Source: Pseudoroseicyclus aestuarii (GTDB taxonomy: Bacteria > Pseudomonadota > Alphaproteobacteria > Rhodobacterales > Rhodobacteraceae). From it: a stretch of DNA of 64,000 bases. The DNA is taken from the NCBI RefSeq assembly GCF_003217255.1, contig NZ_QJTE01000001.1, forward strand, positions 620,001 through 684,000, given 5' to 3'. The notes beneath the pieces are model-generated. The model worked only from the letters and a program-made list of their open reading frames with translations. It was not told where the DNA came from and ran no database searches. Below are positions 9,121-18,410 of this stretch, in pieces; the first letter of the stretch is position 1; the number at the start of each line of letters is the position of its first letter. The position numbers and the translations under genes were made by a program.

Positions 9121-9675
9121 ATGGCCGGGATCGGGCACAACCGCGGGCCAGAGCTTGGCAGCACCGCCTGGCGTCGCCATGCCTGGGGCCGGGCGCGGCG
9201 CGACCTGCTGCCCAGCCTGCCGATCGAGGTCGTGCGGCTGCGCGTCGCGCGGGCGCAGGCGCTGGGGCTGGACTATCGCACCTATGCCTCGGTCCGTGCC
9301 GCCACCGGGCATGACGTCGTGGGCTTTCTCTTCTCGACCAATGCGCTGCAGATGCTGCGCCGGGGCGAGGCGCCGCCCGAAGCGCGCGCCGCGCGGCTGG
9401 CCCAGCTGGCCGCCGATCGCACCGCGCTGGCGCAGCCCCCCCTCGATCCAGCGCAGGTGCTGGGGCTGGCGCCGCTCGACGCCGCCCATTCCGCACCCTC
9501 CTTCGGGCTTGGCTGGGCCGCCATGCGCGACCACCTCGCAGGGGTGATCCGCAGCCGCGGGGTGCCGGCCAACAGGCTGCTGGTGGTGGGCGAGACGGCG
9601 GCAGAGCGCGACTGGTCCGAGGCCGCGCGCACGGCGGGCTACCTCAGCGGCGCGCGCTACTTCGGCGCCGCCTGA
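9121..9675 (+). CDS. Conserved hypothetical protein with N-terminal GIGHNRGP motif
   Basis: I do not know the function of this 184-residue, soluble-looking protein. It starts MAGIGHNRGP; similar IGHN-x-GP N-termini recur in otherwise unrelated small alphaproteobacterial and phage proteins (general knowledge, meaning unknown). The first half is basic and may be helical (RRHAWGRARRDLLPSLPIEVVRLRVARAQ), resembling a DNA- or nucleotide-binding segment. It starts 2 bases after the ribE stop codon, so it is probably co-transcribed and coupled with ribE. GC and codon use match the neighbours. Confidence 0.7.
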   Translation: MAGIGHNRGPELGSTAWRRHAWGRARRDLLPSLPIEVVRLRVARAQALGLDYRTYASVRAATGHDVVGFLFSTNALQMLRRGEAPPEARAARLAQLAADRTALAQPPLDPAQVLGLAPLDAAHSAPSFGLGWAAMRDHLAGVIRSRGVPANRLLVVGETAAERDWSEAARTAGYLSGARYFGAA

Positions 9676-9700
9676 GAAAGCTTACGCCTGAGAAAGCCTG

Positions 9701-10714
9701 TCAGCCCCGGCAGATGCCCTGCAGGCTGACCCAGTTCCCGTCGCTCAGCACCGGGGCATAGCCCCTGCTGCCCTCCTGCGCGAGCCGTTCCGCCAGGGCG
9801 CCAGAGGGGTCCCGCCAATTGGCCCAGGGCTGGGATGGCACCTCGGCCTCCTCGAAGGCCGCGCGCAGCGCCTCGACCGGCGGTAGCGGCTGCGGCGCCG
9901 CCCCCTGCAGGCCCCGCGCCCAGTCCTGCAGCACCTCGGGCGGCACGTCGCCGGTGGTCAGAAGCGTCAGCACCGTCCCGAATCCGGCCTGCCGCAGCAT
10001 CGTGGCGAGCGGATCCTGCGCCGCGCGCGCCTGCGCGGCGGCCAGCAGCGCGCCCGCGACCACGGCGGGGTCCTGCGTGCGCTCGATCATCGCGCGGGGC
10101 AGGGCGATGATGCCCCCCGGCAGGACGGCGGGCGCCTCGAGGCCTGCGGGCAGCACCACCACGGGCTCCGCTGCGGGACCGAGCACGCGGGTGCGCAGGG
10201 CGGCCAGCGCCTCGGTACCGAGGGGGTTGCGGCAGGCGGCCTCGCCGGTCTGCTGCTGGATCAGGCCCAACAGCGTGGTGCCGATCTCGCCGCGCCTTGC
10301 CTGCGGCACCGCGCTCAGCGTCTGCCGCGTCAGCGCGCCGGGCAGCCAGAAGACGGCGCCCCAGAGCGTCAGCACCGCGAGACCGATCAGCAGGACCCCG
10401 CGCAGCCGGCCCGGCCGCGGCCGCTGCGCCGCGACAGCCCGGCGCACCGTCTCGATGGCCTGCACCATGGTCTCGTCGTCGATCTCGAGCGTCTCTGTCG
10501 CCTCGGCATCGGGGGCATAGAGCGCCGGCTCCTCGCCGCCGTTCAGCCGCTGCACCGCGGGCAGCGACCAATGCGCCAGCGGCCGCCCCGCCATGTCCGA
10601 GATCATCAGCGTCGCCTCGCCGAAGGAGACCGTCACCTCGCGGCGTTGCGCCTCGGGCTCGGGGCGCCAGAGGCCCACCGTCTCGAGCCGCGCGAATTGC
10701 TTGAGCGCCGTCAT
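9701..10714 (-). CDS. Membrane-anchored M48-like protein lacking the zinc-binding HExxH motif
   Basis: A 337-residue protein with a cytoplasmic-looking N-terminal domain (1-100), one membrane segment (about 104-122) and a C-terminal domain laid out like an M48 (Ste24/HtpX) peptidase. The M48 block LPGGhI-x-trgLL is present as VLPGGIIALPRAMIE (198-210), but the following HExxH helix reads LLAAAQARAA, without His or Glu. It would then be a catalytically dead pseudo-peptidase that binds rather than cuts. Assignment is by eye and uncertain. It stands alone on the minus strand between repeat copy A and the end of the previous gene. Confidence 0.7.
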   Translation of the reverse strand: MTALKQFARLETVGLWRPEPEAQRREVTVSFGEATLMISDMAGRPLAHWSLPAVQRLNGGEEPALYAPDAEATETLEIDDETMVQAIETVRRAVAAQRPRPGRLRGVLLIGLAVLTLWGAVFWLPGALTRQTLSAVPQARRGEIGTTLLGLIQQQTGEAACRNPLGTEALAALRTRVLGPAAEPVVVLPAGLEAPAVLPGGIIALPRAMIERTQDPAVVAGALLAAAQARAAQDPLATMLRQAGFGTVLTLLTTGDVPPEVLQDWARGLQGAAPQPLPPVEALRAAFEEAEVPSQPWANWRDPSGALAERLAQEGSRGYAPVLSDGNWVSLQGICRG

Positions 10715-10802
10715 CTGATCCCTGCTGCCGGTGACGGCGGCACCTTAGCCGCCGCCCGGACAAAGGAACAGGGCCAAGACGGGGGCAGACGGCTGCCCCC
10801 TC

Positions 10803-10847
10803 TTCTCTTTGCAAATATCCCGGGGGTGCGGGGGCTGGCCCCCGCTC
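10803..10847 (+). repeat. Intergenic repeat copy A with GGGGG-CTGG-CCCCC hairpin
   Basis: A T-rich box (CTTCTCTTTGCAAATATCC) followed by CGGGGG and a 7-bp stem with loop CTGG (10828-10845). The same layout recurs at 15598-15648 (inverted) and 21925-21981. It lies downstream of fadJ and may end its transcript. Confidence 0.7.
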
Positions 10848-10871
10848 CACCCGCTTCCGCAGGCACCAAAG

Positions 10872-13073
10872 TCAGGCGGCCTGCGCCGCCTCTCCGCCGC
10901 CCCAGCGGCCGTAGAAACTGCCGCCCCCCTCGGCGAGATCGCGCAGGAGGTCCGGCACGGCAAATCGCGCCCCATGCGCCGCTTCCAGCGCAGAGGCCCT
11001 CTCAACCGCCGCGCCTGCACCAAGGATGTCGAGCCAGGAGAAGGGTCCGCCCGACCAGGGCGCGAAGCCCCAGCCGAGGATAGCGCCGACATCGCCTTCG
11101 CGGATATCCGTCAGCACCCCGGCCTCGAAGGCGCGCACCGCCTCGAGCGCCTGGACGTAGAGCAGGCGGTCCCGCACCTCGGCCAGCTCCGGCTGCTCCG
11201 CGGCCCGCGGGTAGGCGCGCTCCAGCTCGTCCCACAGGCCGATGCGCTGGCCCTTGTCGTCATAGGCGTAGAAGCCGGCGCCGGCCTTGCGCCCCAGGCG
11301 GCCTCTTTCGGCCATCGCGAAGAGGACCTCGTCGACCGCCTCGTCGGGATAGGCCTCGCCTAGGGCCGCGCGCGTCGCCTTGGCGATCTTCACGCCGAGA
11401 TCGATCGAGGTCTCGTCGACAAGCTGCAGCGGGCCGACGGGCATGCCCGCCTGCTTCGCGGCGTTCTCGATCAGCGCGGGGGCGATGCCCTCGGCCACCA
11501 TGCGGATCCCTTCGTTGATATAGGGGATGATGCAGCGGTTCGCGTAGAAGAAGCGTGCGTCGTTCACCACGATCGGCGTCTTGCGGATCTGGCGCACGAA
11601 ATCGAGCGCCTTGGCCACGGCCCGGTCTCCGGTGGCCTCGCCCTTGATGATCTCGACCAGCATCATCTTGTCGACGGGGCTGAAGAAATGGATGCCGATG
11701 AAATCCCCGGGCCGATCGGAGGCCTTGGCCAGCTCGGTGATCGGCAGGGTCGAGGTATTGGTGGCGAAGATGCAGTCCTCGCCCACGGCCGCCAGCACCT
11801 TGGCCGTCACCTCCGCCTTGACGGCAGGATCCTCGAACACCGCCTCGACGACCAGGTCGCAGCCGGCGAGCTGCGCGTAATCCGCGCCGGGGGTGATCCG
11901 GCCGAGGACCTCGGCCTTCTTCTCCTCGGTCACCTTGCGCCGCTTGATCCCCTTGTCGAGGATACCCTCCGCATGGGCCTTGCCGCGCTCGGCCGACGCC
12001 GCATCGGCATCGATCAGCACGACCTCGATCCCGGCATTGGCGGCGACATAGGCGATGCCGGCCCCCATCATCCCCGCGCCGATCACGCCCAGCTTGCGGA
12101 CGCTCTGGTCCGGCGCCTCGGGCCGGTTGGCGCCCTTTTCCAGCGCGCCCTTGTTGATGAAGAGGCTGCGGATCATCGCCGAGGACGAGGGGTTGAGCAG
12201 CACCGAGGTAAAGTGCCGCGCCTCGATCCTGAGGGCGGTGTCGAAGGGCACGAGCGCGCCCTCGTAGACGGCCTTCAGCAGCGCCTTGGGCGCGGGATAG
12301 GCGCCGGCGGTGCGCCCGTTGATCATCGCGCTGGCGCCGGTGAAGGTCATGAAGCCGGCGGGGTGATAGGGCGCGCCGCCGGGCATCTTGTAGTCCTTGC
12401 GGTCCCAGGGCTTGACGGTATCGGCCTCGGTGGCCTGCAGCACCCAGGCCTTCGCCGCCTCCAGCGGGTCTGCAACCACCTCGTCGATCACGCCCATGCT
12501 CTTGGCGCGGGCCGGATCGTTCAGCTTCGCCTCCAGCAGCAGCGGCGCCGCGGCCATGACGCCCAGCTTGCGCACGAGGCGCGTGGTGCCGCCGGCGCCG
12601 GGGAAGATGCCGACCTGGATCTCGGGCAGGCCGATCTTGGCCTTCGGGTTCTCGGCGGCGAAGATGCGGTGGCAGGCCAGCGGGATCTCTAGCCCGATGC
12701 CAAGGGCGGTGCCGGGCAGGGCGGCGGCAACGGGCTTGCCGCCCTTCAGCGTCTTGGGGTCCATGCCCGCCCGCTCGATCCGGCGCAGGACGTGGTGCAT
12801 CTGCATGATGCCGTCGAAGACGCTGGCGGCGGGGCTCTCGCCGCCCGCCTCCTTCATCGAGGCGAGCACCTTGAGGTCCATGCCGGCGGCGAAGTCCGCC
12901 TTGCCCGAGGTGATGACGATGCCCTTCACGGCCTCGTCGGCCAGCGCCTCCGCGACGGCCTCGTCGAGCTCGCGCAGGGAGTCGAGCGTCAGCACGTTGA
13001 GCGGCCGGCCGGGCACGTCCCAGGTCACGACGGCCACGCCGTCCGCGCCCTTGGAAAGGGTGAAATCGGTCAT
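10872..13073 (-). CDS. fadJ: Trifunctional-type fatty oxidation protein: enoyl-CoA hydratase / 3-hydroxyacyl-CoA dehydrogenase
   Basis: Alpha subunit of the beta-oxidation multienzyme. The N-terminal third is a crotonase domain (oxyanion-hole segments ADFAAGMDLK and PGTALGIGLEIPLACH); from about residue 325 a Rossmann 3-hydroxyacyl-CoA dehydrogenase domain follows (LGVIGAGMMGAGIA), with the HFFSPVDKMMLVEII block and two C-terminal helical domains. At 733 residues it matches FadJ/FadB proteins. The thiolase partner is encoded upstream at 14924-13713, separated by a small gene. FadB versus FadJ cannot be decided from sequence alone. Confidence 0.9.
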   Translation of the reverse strand: MTDFTLSKGADGVAVVTWDVPGRPLNVLTLDSLRELDEAVAEALADEAVKGIVITSGKADFAAGMDLKVLASMKEAGGESPAASVFDGIMQMHHVLRRIERAGMDPKTLKGGKPVAAALPGTALGIGLEIPLACHRIFAAENPKAKIGLPEIQVGIFPGAGGTTRLVRKLGVMAAAPLLLEAKLNDPARAKSMGVIDEVVADPLEAAKAWVLQATEADTVKPWDRKDYKMPGGAPYHPAGFMTFTGASAMINGRTAGAYPAPKALLKAVYEGALVPFDTALRIEARHFTSVLLNPSSSAMIRSLFINKGALEKGANRPEAPDQSVRKLGVIGAGMMGAGIAYVAANAGIEVVLIDADAASAERGKAHAEGILDKGIKRRKVTEEKKAEVLGRITPGADYAQLAGCDLVVEAVFEDPAVKAEVTAKVLAAVGEDCIFATNTSTLPITELAKASDRPGDFIGIHFFSPVDKMMLVEIIKGEATGDRAVAKALDFVRQIRKTPIVVNDARFFYANRCIIPYINEGIRMVAEGIAPALIENAAKQAGMPVGPLQLVDETSIDLGVKIAKATRAALGEAYPDEAVDEVLFAMAERGRLGRKAGAGFYAYDDKGQRIGLWDELERAYPRAAEQPELAEVRDRLLYVQALEAVRAFEAGVLTDIREGDVGAILGWGFAPWSGGPFSWLDILGAGAAVERASALEAAHGARFAVPDLLRDLAEGGGSFYGRWGGGEAAQAA

Positions 13074-13149
13074 GACGACCTCCTGGACTTGAAGGAATGG
13101 AAGAAGGGGCGAGGATCCGATACCGGGCCGCGGCCCCTGCCGCGCCGAG

Positions 13150-13536
13150 TCAGAGGCCCAGGACCAGCACCTCTCGGGCGACCTCGGGCATCGCGGTGCT
13201 GCAGGTCTGCGTCTCGACCATCTCGATCCGCATGCCGGCCTCGTCCTGCCGGCAGAAATGCACCGTGGGCGTCACCGTGACCCCCGCGGGCGTGGAGACG
13301 ATGAAATCGCACCACAGGCGGTAGCGCCCCTGCCGCGGCAATTCGATGGCCCTGACGTGCGCCTCGTAGCGCGGCGGCACGCCCTGCGGGATATGGTCGC
13401 TCAGCGCCTCGAGAAAGGCTTCGGGCGTCTGATAGATCACGAAATGCTCGTCCCAATGGACGGGCAGGGGAAAGTCGTAGAACCGCGTCACCTCGCGCAG
13501 CTTTCGCTCGCTGAGCATGCGCATGATCTGCTGCAT
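13150..13536 (-). CDS. Uncharacterised small protein, possible NTF2/SnoaL-like fold
   Basis: A 128-residue protein of unknown function lying between fadA and fadJ on the same strand. The sequence has an N-terminal helix (MQQIMRMLSERKLREVTRFYDFPLPV), then alternating strands (AHVRAIELPRQGRYRLWCDFIVSTPAG, RIEMVETQTC), a pattern that would suit a SnoaL/NTF2-like fold; this is a guess. The ATG at 13536 is preceded by GGACAAGAG; an alternative GTG at 13560 has no clear ribosome site. Its position suggests an accessory role in acyl-CoA metabolism, but the sequence does not prove it. Confidence 0.7.
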   Translation of the reverse strand: MQQIMRMLSERKLREVTRFYDFPLPVHWDEHFVIYQTPEAFLEALSDHIPQGVPPRYEAHVRAIELPRQGRYRLWCDFIVSTPAGVTVTPTVHFCRQDEAGMRIEMVETQTCSTAMPEVAREVLVLGL

Positions 13537-13712
13537 CTCTTGTCCAAGGGACTTCTTCACTCGACACACCGCGATAGGGGACGACGGGAGGGCCTTGCCA
13601 TCCTTCCGTGCCCGACAGGACCTTACCTGCCCACGACAAGGCAAGGCGCGCTGTTTCGGCAAGTCCGGAATTCCCTAGCATCACCCCTCCTTTCGTTCGA
13701 ATTTTGCAAAAA

Positions 13713-14924
13713 TCAGACGCGTTCGATCACCGTGGCCGCGCCCATGCCGCTGGCGATGCAGAGCGTGGCGAGGCCGACCTCCCGGTCCTGCCGCTCGAGC
13801 TCGTCGAGCAGCGTGCCCAGGATGATCGCGCCCGTGGCGCCCAGCGGATGGCCCATGGCGATGGCGCCGCCATTGACGTTCACCCGCTCGGGATCGGCCT
13901 CGAAGGCCTGCAGGAAGCGCAGCACGACGCTGGCGAAGGCCTCGTTCACCTCGAAGAGGTCGATATCGCCGATCTCCATGCCGGCCGCCTGAAGCACCTT
14001 CTGCGTCGCCGGAACCGGGCCGGTCAGCATGATCGTCGGATCGGTGCCGATCTTGGCGGTGGCGCGGATGCGGGCGCGCGGTGTCAGCCCATGCGCCTCG
14101 CCGAAGGCCTTCGACCCGATCAGCAGCCCGGCGGCGCCATCGACGATGCCGCTGGAGTTGCCGGCGTGGTGGATGTGCTCGATCCGCTCGAGGTGCGGGT
14201 ACTTCAGCAGCGCGACCTTGTCGAAGCCGGGCATCACCTCGCCCATCTCCTTGAAGGCGGGCTTGAGCGCGCCGAGGGCCTGCATGTCGGTTCCGGGGCG
14301 CATGTATTCGTCGCGCTCGAGGATCGGCAGGCCGTTCAGATCGCGCACCGCGATGACGGAGCGGTCGAAGCGCCCCTCCTCCCAGGCGCGGGCGGCGCGG
14401 CGCTGGCTTTCCACCGCGAGCGCATCCGCATCATCGCGGGAGAAGCCGTATTCGGTAGCGATGATATCGGCGCTGATGCCCTGCGGGACGAAGTAGGTCT
14501 CAAGCGCGAGGGAGGGGTCGACCGCGATCGCCGCCCCGTCCGAGCCCATGGGAACGCGTCCCATCATCTCGACGCCGCCGGCGATATAGCCCTCGCCCGC
14601 GCCGCCCTTGACCTGGTTGGCGGCGAGGTTCACCGCCTCCAGCCCCGAGGCGCAGAAGCGGTTGATCGCGAGGCCCGGCACGCTCTCGTCGAGGTCCGAG
14701 GCCAGCACGGCAGAGCGCGCGAGGCAGCCGCCCTGCTCCTTGACCTGGGTGACGTTGCCCCAGATCACGTCCTCGACCCCCGGCCCCTCGAGGCCGTTGC
14801 GCGCCTTGAGCGCGTTGAGCACACCGGCGGAGAGCTGCACCGAGGTCACCTCGTGCAGGCTGCCGTCGGGCCGGCCCTTGCCGCGGGGGGTGCGGACGGC
14901 GTCGAAGATATAGGCGTCGGTCAT
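13713..14924 (-). CDS. fadA: Acetyl-CoA C-acyltransferase (3-ketoacyl-CoA thiolase)
   Basis: Thiolase that releases acetyl-CoA in the last step of beta-oxidation. The 403-residue protein has the nucleophilic cysteine in [11 protein letters not shown] (Cys91), the GHPLGATG histidine (His359) and the second catalytic cysteine near the end (Cys389 in CIASGMGAA). It starts [22 protein letters not shown]-like, typical of the FadA group. It is 16 bases downstream of the GST-like gene and forms the beta subunit partner of the fadJ product encoded further along the same strand. Confidence 0.9.
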   Translation of the reverse strand: MTDAYIFDAVRTPRGKGRPDGSLHEVTSVQLSAGVLNALKARNGLEGPGVEDVIWGNVTQVKEQGGCLARSAVLASDLDESVPGLAINRFCASGLEAVNLAANQVKGGAGEGYIAGGVEMMGRVPMGSDGAAIAVDPSLALETYFVPQGISADIIATEYGFSRDDADALAVESQRRAARAWEEGRFDRSVIAVRDLNGLPILERDEYMRPGTDMQALGALKPAFKEMGEVMPGFDKVALLKYPHLERIEHIHHAGNSSGIVDGAAGLLIGSKAFGEAHGLTPRARIRATAKIGTDPTIMLTGPVPATQKVLQAAGMEIGDIDLFEVNEAFASVVLRFLQAFEADPERVNVNGGAIAMGHPLGATGAIILGTLLDELERQDREVGLATLCIASGMGAATVIERV

Positions 14925-14940
14925 CTGCGGGGCCTTTCGG

Positions 14941-15567
14941 TCAGGCCGCGCCGGGCAGGGCGCGGGGCATCAGGTCGTAGGGGTGGCGCCAGCCGGGCAG
15001 GGCGGCGATGCGGTCCAGCCAGGCGGCGATGGCGGGATAGCTCCCGGCATCGAAGCCGAAGGGTTCGGGGTAGTAGAGATAGCCGCAGCAGGCCGTGTCG
15101 GCGAGGCTGGGAACATCCCCGGTGATCCAGTCGCGCGCCTCGAGATGGCGGTCGAGCGTGGCAAGGGCGGCCTGGACGCGTCCGGTCAGGAAGGCGATGA
15201 CCTCGGCGCTGCGCTTTTCCTCGGGCAGGAAATTCATCTGGAAGCGCAGGGTGCCCTGCTGTGAGGAGCCCTTGTGCGCGTCCCAGAACATCCAGCGCAG
15301 CATCTCGGCGCGGTCCTCTGCCAGCAGCTTGCCGGTCCGCTCGGCGACATGGAGCTGGATCACGCAGGACTGGCTGAGGGTGACATCGCCGTCGACGAGG
15401 ACCGGGACCTCTCCCATTTCGTTCAACGCAAGGAAGTCGGCGCTGCGGCCGGCGCCGCGAAAGAAGTCGATCGGCACCGCCTCCCAGGCGTAGTCCGAAA
15501 GCTGCATCGTCAGCGCCGCCTTGTAGGCATTGCCGCTTTCGCCGAAGCAGGTCAGCTGGGCGGTCAT
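14941..15567 (-). CDS. Glutathione S-transferase family protein
   Basis: A 208-residue GST with an N-terminal thioredoxin-like domain (TCFGESGNAYKAALTMQLSDYAWE, with Ser/Asn positions that could activate glutathione, and the conserved cis-Pro block EMGEVPVLVDGD) and an all-helical C-terminal domain containing the N-capping-type segment PSLADTACCGYLY. The substrate is unknown. It is the upstream gene of fadA, 16 bases apart, on the same strand; GSTs often accompany acyl-CoA genes in this group. AGGAGG is close to its ATG. Confidence 0.88.
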   Translation of the reverse strand: MTAQLTCFGESGNAYKAALTMQLSDYAWEAVPIDFFRGAGRSADFLALNEMGEVPVLVDGDVTLSQSCVIQLHVAERTGKLLAEDRAEMLRWMFWDAHKGSSQQGTLRFQMNFLPEEKRSAEVIAFLTGRVQAALATLDRHLEARDWITGDVPSLADTACCGYLYYPEPFGFDAGSYPAIAAWLDRIAALPGWRHPYDLMPRALPGAA

Positions 15568-15597
15568 GGGCGACCTCCTGCGCGGCGCCGGCGGAGA

Positions 15598-15648
15598 GCG
15601 CCGGGGGCCAGCCCCCGGACCCCCGGAGTATTTCGGGAAACATGAAGG
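15598..15648 (-). repeat. Intergenic repeat copy B (inverted)
   Basis: Read on the minus strand, it has CTTCATGTTTCCCGAAATACTCC, then CGGGGG and the GGGGGCTGGCCCCC hairpin, matching copies A and D. It sits just upstream of the GST gene start. Confidence 0.7.
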
Positions 15649-15739
15649 GACGGGGGCATCAATCTATCCTTAACCTCGTGGCCGCAGCCTCGGTCGCACG
15701 GTACAGGCGGGAGCGCCGATGACCGTGAAACGTGAAGCT

Positions 15740-15778
15740 CCGCCCCGGCCCTGCTCCTGGAGACTCCGGCCGGGGCGG
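15740..15778. other. Perfect 11-bp GC hairpin
   Basis: CCGCCCCGGCC at 15740-15750 is complementary to GGCCGGGGCGG at 15768-15778, with a 17-base loop. An outer imperfect pairing between GAAACGTGAAG (15727) and GTTTCATGTTTC (about 15793-15804) extends it. There is no T-run, so it is not a standard terminator on either strand. Confidence 0.6.
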
Positions 15779-15792
15779 GGTCGCGTCCTGCG

Positions 15793-15826
15793 TGTTTCAT
15801 GTTTCTAAAAATACTCATGCCCGGCC
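15793..15826 (+). repeat. Partial intergenic repeat copy C (T-rich box only)
   Basis: TTTCATGTTTCTAAAAATACTC resembles the T-rich box of copies A, B and D, but is followed by ATGCCCGGCC and lacks the GGGGG-CTGG-CCCCC stem. It faces copy B, so the two bracket the hairpin at 15740-15778. Confidence 0.5.
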
Positions 15827-16202
15827 CGCAGCGAGTGCGCAGGCGAGGACGAGGGCGACGTGGCCGGCGCAGGCCGCCGGGCGTCCGGTCGCGGGAGAGG
15901 GTCGAAGCTCGCTCGCTGCGCGTGGACAAGTTGCCTGAGCAGCAGAGCTGTGAGGTGCCTGGCGGAGAGCGGGATATTGTGCCCGATCCCCAATGGGAAG
16001 GGCCGGGTCCCGCAGGGCGGCCGGGCCGGGGCGCCCCATGCAAGCGCCACGCCCGGTCCGCCGCAAGCGGCCTTGGCCTCTGGTGGCGCGAGACGGGTGC
16101 GGGTCCTGCGGCATCGGTCTCTCCTCCTCCTCGCGCGGCCTGATCGGCCTGCGCCCCCTGTGTCCGGCGCCGCCTCCCCTGCGGCGCCGGGCGCGGATGG
16201 CC

Positions 16203-17978
16203 TCAGAAGTTGGCGGCCTCCAGCGCCATGACCGGCTCTGCCCCGCTTTCGATGCGCGTGAGGTGCATCTTCGTCGCCGGCAGTTGCCTGGCCATGTAGT
16301 AGCGCGCCGTCGCCAGCTTCGTCTCGTGGAACGTCACGTCGCGGCCCTCGGCCAGGGCGCGGCGGGCGGCATGGGCCATCTGCGCCCAGCTGTAGCCCAG
16401 CAGCACGTGCCCCATCAGGTGCATGAAGTCGTAGCTTCCGGCGAGGGCGACATTGGGGGTCTTCATCCCCTGCTGCATGAAAAGCATCGCCGCCGACTGC
16501 AGATCCTTGGAGGCCGATTTGAGCGGGTCGAGGATCGTCTTGCGGAAGGCCTCGTCCTCCTCAGGGGCGGTGGCGACGGCCTTGATCCGCTCCATCAGGC
16601 CCATCAGCGGCTTGCCGCCGTGCAGCGCCAGCTTGCGGCCCACGAGGTCGAGGGCCTGGATGCCGTTGGCGCCCTCGTAGATCATCGCGATGCGCGCGTC
16701 GCGGGCGAACTGCGACATGCCGTGCTCTTCGATGTAGCCATGGCCGCCGTAGACCTGCTGCGCCTGCACCGCGCCTTCGAAGCCCTTGTCGGTGAGGAAG
16801 CCCTTGATCACCGGGATCAGCAGCGAGACCAGCGCCTCGGCCTCCGCGTCGCCCTTGCGATGGCCGCGGTCGAGCAGCATCGCGCCCCAGTAGGTCAGCG
16901 CGCGCGCGCCTTCGAGGAAGCTTTTCTGGTCCATCAGCGCGCGGCGGATGTCGGGATGCACGATGATCGGATCGGCGGGGGACTCGGGCGCCTTCGCCCC
17001 GGTCACGTCGCGGCCCTGCAGGCGGTCCTGGGCATAGGCGAGGGCGGCCTGGTAGGCCGCCTCGGCGGTGGCCCAGCCCTGCATGCCGACGCCCAGCCGC
17101 GCCTCGTTCATCATGGTGAACATGGCGCGCATGCCCTTGTGCTCTTCCCCGACGAGCCAGCCCTTGGCGCCGTCGAAGTTCATCACGCAGGTGGCATTGC
17201 CGTGGATGCCCATCTTCTCCTCGAGCTTGCCGCAGGAGAGCGGGTTGCGATCGCCGAGGCCGCCATCCTCGGTCGGCAGGATCTTCGGCACCACGAAGAG
17301 CGAGATGCCCTTGGTGCCCTCGGGCCCGCCGGGGATCTTGGCCAGCACGAGGTGGACGATGTTGTCCGCCATGTCGTGATCGCCCGAGGAGATGAAGATC
17401 TTCTGCCCGGTGATGGCGTAGCTGCCGTCGCCCTGCGGCTCGGCCTTGGTGCGCATGAGGCCGAGGTCGGTGCCGCAATGCGGCTCCGTCAGGTTCATCG
17501 TGCCGGTCCATTCGCAGGAGGCAAGCTTGGGCAGATACAGCGCCTTCTGCGCATCGGTCCCGTGGATGGCGAGGGCCGAATAGGCGCCGTGGGTCAGGCC
17601 CTGGTACATGTTCAGCGCCATGTTGGCGCTGACCATCGGCTCGTTGGCCGCGGTATGCATGATGTAGGGCAGGCCCTGGCCGCCCCATTCCTCGGCGCAG
17701 TCGATGGCGGTCCAGCCGTCGTCGCGGATGCGGTCGAAGGCCTCCTTGAAGCCGTCGGGGGTGCGCACGACCCCGTTCTCGATGCGGCAGCCCTGCGTGT
17801 CGCCGACCGCGTTCAGCGGCGCGAGCACGTCCGAGGCAAGGCGGCCGGCGGCTTCGAGCACGCCGGCCGTGAAATCGCGATCAAGATCGCTGTAGCCAGG
17901 GATGTCCTGGTCCGAGATGCTGAGGAAGTCATGCAGCACGAACTGCATGTCCTTCAGGGGTGCGCGGTAGTCAGGCAT
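16203..17978 (-). CDS. Acyl-CoA dehydrogenase, FadE/DmdC-like long form
   Basis: FAD enzyme introducing the first double bond in acyl-CoA oxidation. At 591 residues it is of the long type with a C-terminal extra domain, as in DmdC and several FadE homologues. Visible blocks: [22 protein letters not shown] (FAD/substrate), the ISSGDHDM region, [23 protein letters not shown] and the catalytic-base segment [16 protein letters not shown]. The substrate (fatty acyl, methylmercaptopropionyl or other) cannot be assigned by eye. It is 33 bases downstream of the MerR gene on the same strand, so it is likely its target. Confidence 0.9.
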   Translation of the reverse strand: MPDYRAPLKDMQFVLHDFLSISDQDIPGYSDLDRDFTAGVLEAAGRLASDVLAPLNAVGDTQGCRIENGVVRTPDGFKEAFDRIRDDGWTAIDCAEEWGGQGLPYIMHTAANEPMVSANMALNMYQGLTHGAYSALAIHGTDAQKALYLPKLASCEWTGTMNLTEPHCGTDLGLMRTKAEPQGDGSYAITGQKIFISSGDHDMADNIVHLVLAKIPGGPEGTKGISLFVVPKILPTEDGGLGDRNPLSCGKLEEKMGIHGNATCVMNFDGAKGWLVGEEHKGMRAMFTMMNEARLGVGMQGWATAEAAYQAALAYAQDRLQGRDVTGAKAPESPADPIIVHPDIRRALMDQKSFLEGARALTYWGAMLLDRGHRKGDAEAEALVSLLIPVIKGFLTDKGFEGAVQAQQVYGGHGYIEEHGMSQFARDARIAMIYEGANGIQALDLVGRKLALHGGKPLMGLMERIKAVATAPEEDEAFRKTILDPLKSASKDLQSAAMLFMQQGMKTPNVALAGSYDFMHLMGHVLLGYSWAQMAHAARRALAEGRDVTFHETKLATARYYMARQLPATKMHLTRIESGAEPVMALEAANF

Positions 17979-18011
17979 CTCGGTCCTCCCTGGACGGTTA
18001 TGATGCGAGGG

Positions 18012-18410
18012 TCACGCCGCTTCGGAGGCGCCGGCCCTCATGGTTGCGAGGCTGCGGCCTCCCTGGGCGATCTGCTCCTCCAGATCGGCGATGGCCTTGT
18101 CGAGCTGGGCGCGCTGCGCCTGCATCTCGGCGAGGTGGGTCTGGGCAACCTCGCGCGTGCGCTCCAGCTGCACGGCGGGGCCGTCCGTGTCGTAAAGGTC
18201 GAGGAGCTGGCGGATCTCCTCGAGGCTGAAGCCGAAGCGCTTGCCGCGCAGGATCAGCGTCAGCCGGGCCCGGTCGCGCTTGGTGAACAGGCGGCGGGTG
18301 CCCTGACGGATCGGGAAGAGCAGTTCCTTCGCCTCGTAGAAGCGCAGGGTTCGCGGCGTGACGTCATAGGCATCGCACATCTCGCGGATCGTCATGGTCT
18401 GTTCGGTCAT
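18012..18410 (-). CDS. MerR-family transcriptional regulator of the acyl-CoA genes
   Basis: A 132-residue MerR regulator with the winged helix in the first 70 residues (TIREMCDAYDVTPRTLRFYEAKELLFPIRQGTRR), the FSLEEIRQLLDLYD helix and a long C-terminal coiled coil for dimerisation. It has no metal-binding cysteine cluster, so it more likely senses an acyl-CoA or similar ligand, as LiuR-type regulators do. I chose the ATG at 18410; the frame opens further upstream, but that sequence is not MerR-like. Two palindromes about 100-130 bases upstream may be its operators. It heads the fad cluster. Confidence 0.85.
   Translation of the reverse strand: MTEQTMTIREMCDAYDVTPRTLRFYEAKELLFPIRQGTRRLFTKRDRARLTLILRGKRFGFSLEEIRQLLDLYDTDGPAVQLERTREVAQTHLAEMQAQRAQLDKAIADLEEQIAQGGRSLATMRAGASEAA

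Larger units (their letters stand above)
15568..16202. other. 635-bp gap with repeats and a strong hairpin, no convincing gene
   Basis: Open frames here (for example 15732-15938, 15805-16050 on the minus strand, and 15860-16231) have no recognisable domains and no good starts. The segment holds two partial copies of the intergenic repeat in opposite orientation, an 11-bp perfect hairpin at 15740-15778, and three versions of GAAAC(A/G)TGAAG. It separates the acyl-CoA dehydrogenase gene from the GST-fadA-fadJ block, so it could hold a second promoter or a decayed gene; I cannot tell which. Confidence 0.6.

Noticed and set aside
11688-12692. A 334-codon plus-strand frame over fadJ
   Set aside because: Shadow of fadJ, with no homology features.
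15732-16231. Several short frames in the gap, including one with an internal GIGHN sequence
   Set aside because: No consistent start, no domain, and they overlap each other on both strands; left as an empty region.
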